Positions 9,807-16,395 of a stretch of DNA of 16,395 nucleotides are shown in pieces. Position 1 is the stretch's first letter. Every line of letters starts with the position of its first letter. The notes under the pieces were generated by a model. It was not told where the DNA came from. It worked only from the letters and a program-made list of their open reading frames with translations, and did no database searches. Source of the DNA: Thoreauomyces humboldtii (lineage: Eukaryota; Chytridiomycota; Chytridiomycetes; Spizellomycetales; Powellomycetaceae). The stretch is from assembly GCA_027596035.1 (NCBI GenBank), contig JADGJA010000512.1, forward strand, positions 1-16,395, in the 5' to 3' direction. The translations under genes and the position numbers were made by a program.

Positions 9807-11797
9807 TTACACGGCTATCTCGTTGTCCAAATGGCGCCTGCGTCTCCTGGTCCAAGCGTTCTGCACGTCCCAGCGAAGCAGCTTCTCATAGTGAAACAGA
9901 TGACCGCGGTGAAGAAAGGAAGATACCGAGAACGTTACCGCGGCCGATATGACGGCTCCGACGGAGATGGTAGCAGGAATCCAAAAACTGTCTGGACTGC
10001 TCCAAATCTGTCCGATAAAGTCCCTCCCGTAAGCTCGAACTCTCGCTTGTCAGTCTGGGCAATTTGACAACTTACGATCGTGGCGGCCGAGGCGAGAAGA
10101 TCGAAAAAGTTCTGCATCGAAGATTGACGTCCGCTGATAGCGCCACTCTCGGCAGCGTCCACCCTATGACCATCGCAAGCGATGTCAGCGCAGGTCCACT
10201 GCGACTGGAAAGGAGAGCAGATACAGACAGCTTACATCTCCTGCATCATCTGAGTCTGCACCAGGTCGAACGACCACAGACCGAAACGTGACGATATGGT
10301 CCCTCCAAAGAGCATGACGGCGGCGAGGACGTGACTGTCCCTTGGCATCCAAAACGACACCGCAGCGGGTAGGACGGAGATGGCCTGACTCCACACAGCC
10401 CAGAGACCCGTACGGACCAATCCGATCTTCCTCACGGTCCTCGGCATCGCAAACGTTGCGGCCAGCCCCGCGATGACGGCGACGGCACGCATGCCGGCAA
10501 GGAAGGCGGACGTGTACCCCTGTAGAAGGAGGTAGGAGATCATGACCGGACCGAAGGAGAGGACGGTGAAATACAGCTGCGATATGGCGAGTGAGCTGAG
10601 GAAAACCTTGTGATGGGCGAAGCGACGCCAGGCACCGAAGCTATGCATTGTCTGCGAGACCAGGCGAGAACCGAACCGAGTGCTGGAGGTGCTGGTTGAA
10701 TGTGCCTGGGTCGCAAGACGGGTATTATCACTGATGGCAGTCTGGGGGACGCTGGCCGGCATGTCGCTATGAGACGCGACTTCGACCGCTTCCAGGGCGT
10801 TGCTCGAGTCAGAAGGCGTTGCGCCGTGTTTCGGTTCCGCGAGAAGGGGAGTCCGGTCGAAGACAATCGACATACAGCCCCATTCGACTGGAATGGTCAG
10901 CACACTGACTGCGGCCACAGCGATCATGACATAAGGTATGGGCAGCTTGACAGTGAGTAAAGAGACAAAGAGTGGTGCAACGACCTTGCACGAGAGGTCA
11001 ATTCTGCGAAGATGAGAGTTCATTTCTGGTTCGCTGAGGTGCATGAGTGAAAAGGAGCACCGAGATCCCTAGTAGCAGAGCAGCGACAAGTCGGGAGAAG
11101 CGCGTTTACCTGTTAGAAATGCACTGCTCCCCTTCCCGAGCACAACCACCCAATCCTTTTCCACCGATATCGTCGTTCCGATGTTGCTGAGCTTGAGCAC
11201 GACGCCTGACGTGCAGACGCAGGTCAAAGCCGAGTAGGTCCATGTCTCGGTGCCAGGACTTTCAGAGGCGACGAACAAGGCGAGTGCTGACGCAGCGATC
11301 ATGATCTTCTGCAGGATCAGGAACTCCCTGACCGCCCTGAGACGCGGAGTCTTGTCCACGATGCGACCTATCCTTGAGCTGAGCAGGATCGCGGCGAGGG
11401 TGACGACGAACGCGTGGAGCGACACGGGCAGGAGCGTCCCGGGAAAGATGTAGGCGAGAAAGACGGCGACGGCCCATTCGTCGGCTCGCACGTTCCAGGT
11501 GGTGAAAAGGTAACTCGTGCATAGGATGAAGCCCGTACGCTTTTCGAAGAGGTCCTCCGTCACGGCGGTGGATTGCCTTTCCGAGGATGCCTCCTCCAAC
11601 TCCAACTCCAACTCCTCGTCCTCTGCCTCTTCCGCCTCCCGGTCGTCTCTTTGTCTGGCTGCTGCTTCTGTTCCTGCTGCTCCAGCAGGGGGAGGTACTC
11701 GATGCAGGCCGTCGCTGCTGCTGCTGCTGCTTGCTGGTTCCTTCTTCTGCTGCGGTTGCTGCTCCTCGTCCTCATCCTCTTTCTCCCCCTCCTCCAT
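9807..11797 (-). CDS. Ferroportin-type metal exporter (SLC40A family), four exons
   Basis: Ferroportins move Fe(II) or related metals across a membrane by alternating access. Model (minus strand): exon 1 11797-11110, intron 11109-11026, exon 2 11025-10236, intron 10235-10164 (CTGAC branch), exon 3 10163-10076, intron 10075-10008 (donor GTAAGT), exon 4 10007-9807; 588 residues. An in-frame TAG two codons upstream fixes the ATG unless there is another exon. Residues 1-90 are an acidic, Glu/Gln/Ser-rich tail. The transporter follows: DEWAVAVFLAYIFPGTLLPV (107-126), VEKDWVVVLGKG (212-223), MNSHLRRIDL (231-240, equivalent to the MNxxxRRID motif), and SFDLVQTQMMQE (481-492) running through spliced exon 3 to ESGAISGRQSSMQNFFDLL (498-516), as in animal ferroportins. 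A Ser/Thr-rich loop at about 286-365 separates the two lobes. Family fit across all junctions supports the splicing. Membrane location and substrate (iron, cobalt or nickel; plasma or vacuolar membrane) cannot be told from sequence. Confidence 0.9.
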
Positions 11798-12184
11798 GCC
11801 CTAGATCAGAGAGAGAGAAGGATCAGGTTGTCTTGTCGTGGCAAATTGCGTTTGGGAAAAGAGGTCGGTCGCTTCGCTCCCCTGTGGAAACGCGTGCCGT
11901 CACCGAAGCATCCCTCATCCCCATGCCGCCCTTTTCGCAACGGTTCCAGCAAACGCCGAGAGAACCCAAACGCTGGTGAGGGCTGAGGGCTCTGCCAAGA
12001 TGAGTGGGGACCGTCGTGCCTGCACTACGCCGACAAGCACTCTCTACGCCGACAAGCCCATTATGCGTGAGCAGCACGTTCTCTCGCGAAAGTAAAGGGT
12101 TTTTGCAGTACGTCTGCTTCCTGTATAATGACATTGCAAGAAGAAAAACACAAAGTGTGCAAAAGGGTTAGGAAGCGAAAGGGG
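11798..12184 (-). promoter_or_regulatory. Ferroportin promoter and 3' region of the Sfp1-like gene
   Basis: Both flanking genes are on the minus strand, so this 387-base interval should hold the 3' end of the Sfp1-like transcript followed by the ferroportin promoter. No obvious TATA box and no clear GATAA-type iron-repressor site was seen by eye. Open frames on the other strand have no motifs. Confidence 0.5.
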
Positions 12185-12264
12185 CTACCTCTGCTGAGCA
12201 GGTACCCCACCACCATCCCCGCCATGCAAACTGAGTAGATGCGCCAACATCCCGTCCACGTCCA

Positions 12265-12299
<35 letters not shown>

Positions 12300-15115
12300 C
12301 CCTGTCCATGACCGTGACCCGGAGTGGTCGGTCCGTCGCCACCGTGGTAGACGACGCTCCCCGTGGCCATGTCCGGGGTCGACGGGACGACGACCCCGGT
12401 GGTCCCGTCCTCTGCGTTGTTCTGCAAGAGCTCCTTCTGCTGCTGCTTGAGAGCCTTGGGATCCGCTATCCACCCGTTGTCCCTCGCCGTGGCCTTTGCG
12501 CGTTTGAGGAGCGACTTGCATGCCTGCTCGCTGACGTCGTGGGCGTGGATGAGGTGGTACTTGAGTCCGTTCAGGTTCTTGTAGGGTTTGTCGCAGTCAA
12601 GGGAGTGGTTACAGATGAAGGGTTTGTGGTCTCCCGACGAGTCGTTGCTGTTGGTGTGGGTGGGGTGAGCGGGGAGGAGGGTCGAGGAGGATGCCGAGGA
12701 GGAGGTGGGATCCGCCGACGGGTCGTGGAAGGCGGTGGAGGGGGGAGGGAGGAGCTCGGGATGTCCGTGCTCGAGGTGGTACTTGAGTCCGTTCGGGTTC
12801 TTGTACGACTTCAGACACCCTGGGATGGTGCAGGGATGAGGTTTGGGTGGACCTAGATCCTCTCCAACCGGTTTCTCCTTCTTTGGTCGAGCGGGCTTGG
12901 GCTTGATCGGTTGGTGATGATCCTGCTGTGGCTGGTGGGACTGTGTGTGCTGTTGTTGCTGTTGCTGGAGTTGCTTCTGATGATGCACCTGAAGGAGATG
13001 TTGCTGCAATGCTTGCAGCTGGAGCGGTACCGGCTGCGAAGTTGGCTGATGCTGCTGCTGCTGCTGCTGCTGTGGCTGTTGCTGCTGCGGTGTTTGCTGA
13101 CGTAGTTGGAGGTGATGTGGTTGCTGGGACTTCTGATCCGTCGGCACTGCGAACACGCGATCCATGGCCGGCGTCTCTGGGACTGGGGATGGGCTTCCGT
13201 CCTCGGATACATGAAGCTGCAAAAACCCTTGCGACGACGCAAAGTCCGGTTGAGTTCGATGGTGCTGCTGTTGCTGCAGTGGCAGTTGGAAGGGAGATGC
13301 TTGGCTCGTTTGACGATGGACCGATGGCGCATGAGTAACACCGGCCGATTGTTGGCCGCCATCGAGCGTGAACGGTCCTGGATGGTTTCCAGGGGTCGCA
13401 CGCACGGGAGGAGTCTGCAAGGACGAGGCTTGGAGATTCGAAACGAGATAATCCATCATAGACATGTCCTGAGCTTGTTGAGGGATCTGCATCGGTCGAG
13501 CATGGCCAGAATGCTGTTGCTGCTGCTGCTGATGTTGTTGCTGCAGAGCGCCCGGTCCGTTCTGATGCAGATGCTGAGAAAGCGCGGACGTGTGTCCACC
13601 TCCCGACGGTGGAACGTGAAGATGATGTTGATGAGCTGGCAGCGCGGGGGTATGGACGAGAGTTTTCTCGTTTGAAGGCGCTCGCTGAATCAACGGTCGA
13701 TCGGTCACTGGACGGTCACTTATCGCAGAAGGCATGGCGGGGCGAGGAACGTTCATCGGACTTGTACGGATGGGTCCGTGATCGTGTCCGCCAGGTGGAA
13801 CGTCGAGCTGGTGGGAAACGGTATCGCTGCTGCCGGAACCCTCCAAGCCCCCCTCGAACTCGATCCCATCGTCCTCGTCCTCGTCGTCGCCGCGGGGACC
13901 TCGGTTTCCCATGAGCCCGACGTTCATGGGAGACATGCCTGACATGTCACCTTGCGCGCCAAGAATATCGGAGAAGTCCACGCCGCTGAGTCTGAACTCT
14001 TCGCGGAACCGCTTCAGTTCGACGGCAGAGTACGAGCCCATGGAGAACGCAGCCATGGACAGATTACGCTTATGCAGAATCTGACTGCCTCGATCGTTGC
14101 CGCCGGGCTCGGAAGCAAGAAGAGCGCTGAGATCCGCATCCACGTTTCCCGTTCCGGCAGGAAACAGAGCACCTGAGCTGCTACCGCCGTTGCTAAGATG
14201 GTGATGGTGCGCATTTGCTCCCGGACCCATGGGAAGTCCCATCCGTTGTGCACCGCTCGCTGGGATTAGGACGTGGTCCTGGGACGAGGTCTGTAGGTGT
14301 GCGCTCCATCGATTGGGATTTGCACTCGGATTCGAGATGGCATGAGGCTGAGCGAATTCCTGGGGCACGCGGAAAGTACTGCCGGTGGGAGGAAGGTTCG
14401 CACTTGGAGTAGCGATAGGTTGTTGTCGTTGTTGCGGCTGCTGCAGTCCCTGATTTGGAATGTTCGCGGCTGCGAGAAGATCGCCGTGGTCTCGTTGGTA
14501 GTGCCTGACGAGATCGTCGATGGTGGGATGGATGGTTCCACAGCAGAGAATGTCCTTGATGTTGGTCGGACCCGGAGCGGGACCAGAAGCCGAACCAGAA
14601 ACAGAACCAGCACCCGGCGCGTGGGTCCCAGCCAATGGCGCAGCGGGAGGGGCGTTGAACCCGCCTTGGAAGTTGCCCTGTCCGGATGGTCCTGACGGCG
14701 GTTCCCATCGATGGGAGGGCTCCGTGTCGGAAACGATGTCACGGGATCCGTCGAGGGACGACCAGCGAGGTGTGTCGGTGGTCGAGGGACCAGCGTACCC
14801 ATACATGTCCATCCCACCCCCAGCCACGCCTCCAACACCGGTCGTCTTTGTAAGTAAGGCAGCAGAAGGCTGGGCAACGAGACCGCCTCCTTGTGGAAGG
14901 TGGAAACCGTTCGGGTGTTGACGGTGGAGGAGCGACTGCTGCTGTTGGTGCTGCTGCTGCTGCTGCTGTTGGTTTTGGTGTTGCGCGAAGGCGCCTTGGT
15001 GAAGGGTGCTACTGTTGCTGTTGTTCGTGGTGCCCATCACGCGTGGTGGTACTGCGGCGGCGGCGGCAGCCTGCACGTTGTTGGAGTCGCTCGTGGAGGC
15101 GTCCTGAATCGACAT
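12185..15115 (-). CDS. SFP1: Sfp1-like C2H2 zinc-finger transcription factor with polyglutamine tracts
   Basis: Uninterrupted 976-residue frame starting MSIQDAST. The frame stays open upstream to 15247 but offers no further ATG. Two C-terminal C2H2 fingers are visible: C762/C767..H780/H785 and C835/C841..H854/H859. Both carry the signature YKN-x-NGLKYH, typical of the Sfp1 'split finger' family. An N-terminal degenerate finger, CCGTIHPTIDDLVRHYQRDH (191-210), matches the CCG..L-x-D-L-x-x-H-Y-x-x-x-H element of fungal Sfp1 relatives. Between and around lie long Gln/His/Pro-rich stretches, an Ala run near the N-terminus, an acidic DDEDEDDGIEFE segment and a basic KPKPARPKKEKP cluster (possible nuclear signal). 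In budding yeast Sfp1 acts downstream of TORC1 and protein kinase A on ribosome-biogenesis and ribosomal-protein genes; the same role here is inferred from family. The C-terminus ends soon after an 11-Gln run. Orthology is probable rather than proven because the middle is low complexity. Confidence 0.85.
12266..12298 (-). repeat. (CTG)11 / CAG microsatellite in coding sequence
   Basis: Eleven uninterrupted ctg triplets on the + strand encode 11 Gln near the C-terminus of the Sfp1-like protein. Pure triplet runs like this are prone to length change. Confidence 0.9.
13052..13072 (-). repeat. (CTG)7 tract in coding sequence
   Basis: Seven pure ctg triplets on the + strand, within a longer imperfect ctg/ttg region spanning about 12945-13090 that encodes Gln/His-rich sequence between the acidic segment and the C-terminal fingers of the Sfp1-like protein. 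Confidence 0.8.
14951..14968 (-). repeat. (CTG)6 tract in coding sequence
   Basis: Six pure ctg triplets inside an imperfect ctg/ttg stretch (about 14936-14975). They encode a Gln-rich segment near the N-terminus of the Sfp1-like protein. Confidence 0.75.
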
Positions 15116-15724
15116 TTGAAGCCTTTTTGTGGTTTGGCGAGGTGTGAGAGACGTAGCGGGGGGAAACCAGCGGAATGACGGACAACTCCTCTTACCCGGA
15201 AGAACAGCGAGCCTAATACGACAGTAGCGACCGAGCAGACGGCGCACAGGGTTCGCTCCTCCGCGAGAAAGAGTACACAGACGGTGGAGGGAGAGGGTGG
15301 GAGAAGGAGAAGAGAGAGCTTCTGCCGTTCCGCTGCTGGTGCGAGCTGCTCGACTATAGTGTAAAGAACAGAGAGAGAGAGAGAGAGAGAGAGACCCCTT
15401 CTGGCAGAGGAGAGCGAACGAGAGGGTCTTTGCCTTCCGTCCTCCTGTTCGTAGTTGCTTGGAGATTGCGTTTGCCCTCTTGCTGTTACTGTTGCTGTCG
15501 TTGTCGTTGTCGTTGGTGTGGGTTTGTCGGGGGCACGGGGGGGGCGAACGTTCGAACGGATGAGGGAAAGAGCCCTAACCCTCCTTGTCCCCTGGTCGGA
15601 CTTGGCAATGTACCGCAGTGACGAACCTTCCGCAGCATGTGTCCTATCCGTCACCCCCAGGCAAGTATATGTCATGAACGAGAGCCCCCTTGGGCCACCG
15701 ACGCCCGTACATATCTGCCAAGAC
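15116..15724 (-). promoter_or_regulatory. Upstream region of the Sfp1-like gene, possible 5' UTR intron
   Basis: This interval lies between the Sfp1-like start and the stop codon of the next minus-strand gene. On the minus strand, GTAAGAGG from 15195 and an acceptor aaaaag ending at 15123 would bound a 73-base leader intron just before the ATG; the acceptor is not preceded by an ideal pyrimidine tract. Further upstream are a (GA)n microsatellite and the overlapping palindromes cgaacgttcg (15545-15554) and cgttcgaacg (15549-15558), which could be factor-binding sites. No TATA box was recognised. Confidence 0.4.
15370..15394. repeat. (GA)12 microsatellite
   Basis: A run of alternating a and g for 25 bases, about 255 bases upstream of the Sfp1-like ATG. 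GA/CT tracts are common in promoters and can exclude nucleosomes, but no effect can be read from sequence alone. Confidence 0.9.
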
Positions 15725-16180
15725 TCATCTCTGCGAGGCGGGACCCAACACAAACGAATTCAGCGTCCAGTTTATCACCAAAACGTCTGCGAACAGGATT
15801 GTGATTGCAAAGAGAAAAAGGGTGTAATGAGTGATGGGCCGATTGGCCGATGAGTTGAAGATCGGTAGCTGCTCGTCGAGCATGATGCCCTCGTCGTACG
15901 CGGGCGTCCGACGTACAGGTTTCCCGTCGAGGCTGGAACGAGCATGTCAGCGGTCGGGTGTTGCTTGTGGCCAGAAAAGTGCTGATTCAACCATACCTTT
16001 GAACCAGACGACGGCGAGGATGAAACCATACACGTGGTCTTGGGGTCCTTGGTCTTGAACTCACGCGCCCCGCGCGGAGTCGACTCGGCTTGCTTGAATG
16101 GGACGGGCGGCCAGGACGATGAGCTCGTAGTCTACAAGAGGTGTGTGAAGAAGCACCATACCATTCGCTGATAAAACCAT
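15725..16180 (-). CDS. 3' end of a gene for a C-terminally membrane-anchored protein (5' end uncertain)
   Basis: I do not recognise the family. The last exon, 15932-15725, reads LDGKPVRRTPAYDEGIMLDE and continues to a strong hydrophobic segment HYTLFLFAITILFADVLVIN, followed by about 15 residues and TGA. It is preceded by an intron 16064-15933 (132 bases, donor GTGAGT, branch CTGAC 18 bases before acceptor CCAG). The upstream exon ends at 16065 and joins in phase to give ARPIQASRVDSARGALDGKP. That exon is open back to an ATG at 16180, which would make a 107-residue protein. Alternatively it starts at 16131 after an acceptor cttgtag and the gene continues past the window. Near 16080-16180 the reading is complicated by a direct duplication of the exon end and donor. 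One C-terminal membrane span with a short tail suggests a tail-anchored or single-span membrane protein; function unknown. Confidence 0.55.
16023..16115. repeat. Direct repeat, copy 1 (exon end plus splice donor)
   Basis: Runs from aaaccatacacgtggtctt to gacgggcggccagg. It shares nearly all of its sequence with 16174-16245, but contains 20 extra bases (tcggcttgcttgaatgggac) between short gac repeats. Read on the minus strand, it is the end of a coding exon, its GTGAGT donor and the first 42 bases of the following intron. Confidence 0.85.
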
Positions 16181-16245
16181 ACACGTGGTCTTCGGTCCTT
16201 GATCTTGAACTCACGCGCCCCGCGCGGAGTCGACGGGCGGCCAGG
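16174..16245. repeat. Direct repeat, copy 2 (exon end plus splice donor)
   Basis: Begins aaaccatacacgtggtctt like copy 1, differs by one single-base indel and a few substitutions, and lacks a 20-base block. The GTGAGT donor is intact here too, so two donors of identical sequence lie about 152 bases apart on the minus strand. Confidence 0.85.
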
Positions 16246-16260
16246 CCGTAAGCGAAACTT

Positions 16261-16288
16261 AGGTTGCCGGACCCAGGTTGCCGGACCC
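16261..16288 (+). repeat. Tandem repeat, 14 bp x 2
   Basis: The unit aggttgccggaccc occurs twice, back to back and identical, followed by ag. It lies between the direct repeat copy 2 and a hairpin. Confidence 0.85.
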
Positions 16289-16301
16289 AGATGCTCGAGG
16301 A

Positions 16302-16323
16302 GAGCAACTGACCGCAGTTGCTC
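16302..16323. repeat. Hairpin with 9-bp stem
   Basis: gagcaactg and its exact reverse complement cagttgctc are separated by the loop accg. No run of T follows and nothing ties it to transcription termination. Confidence 0.75.
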
Positions 16324-16395
16324 CCCCCAGCTATTTTGGAAGTGAAGCCATCACTCGGTGTCGGGGGAGACAGCCATCCTCCCGCAGGAGGGATG

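Larger units (their letters stand above)
16181..16395. other. Right edge, repeat-rich, gene content unresolved
   Basis: Contains copy 2 of the direct repeat, the 14-bp tandem repeat and the 9-bp hairpin. An open minus-strand frame (about 16307 down to the donor copy) reads through the duplicated exon end, e.g. NLSFAYGLAARRLRAGR. It could be an earlier exon of the minus-strand gene or a by-product of the duplication; the window ends before this can be decided. Confidence 0.4.

Noticed and set aside
15571..15582. ccctaaccctcc resembling telomere repeat
   Set aside because: Only about one and a half units, in an ordinary promoter region, so not evidence of a telomere.
16005..16048. Minus-strand peptide VYGFILAVVWFK as a membrane exon
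   Set aside because: It lies inside the 132-base intron that joins the flanking exons in phase with a strong donor and branch site; including it would require a 26-base intron or break the frame.

Overview
The window looks like nuclear DNA of a fungus, most likely a basidiomycete. Protein genes are interrupted by short introns with GT..AG ends and CTGAC-type branch sites. Start codons sit in eukaryotic contexts, there are no operons or ribosome binding sites, and the recognisable proteins (a DUF4436 membrane protein, a ferroportin, an Sfp1-like zinc-finger factor) have fungal relatives. Basidiomycete rather than another fungal group is an inference from intron style and protein character; I cannot name a species.

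Layout. Positions 1-3735 hold no gene I can defend, but do contain a perfect 44-bp palindrome (34-77) and a GC-rich hairpin (3471-3485). Three genes then lie on the + strand: a small three-exon gene for a charged, probably coiled-coil protein (3736-4313), a two-exon DUF4436 membrane protein (5547-6817), and a gene for a large caspase-like (peptidase C14 fold) protein (about 7064-9443) whose 5' exons are uncertain. The rest lies on the - strand: a four-exon ferroportin-type metal exporter (11797-9807), an essentially intronless Sfp1-like transcription factor with long glutamine tracts (15115-12185), and the 3' end of a gene for a C-terminally membrane-anchored protein (about 16180-15725) that may continue beyond the window. 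The caspase-like and ferroportin genes converge across 9444-9806.

The genes do not form a recognisable pathway; this is ordinary chromosomal gene order. The most unusual items are the caspase-like protein with its altered His motif and long unassigned C-terminal region, the perfect palindrome in the gene-poor left end, the oversized repeat-bearing intron of the DUF4436 gene, and a duplicated exon/splice-donor segment at the right end. All splice models were made by eye from frame continuity, splice sites and family fit, and need transcript evidence.
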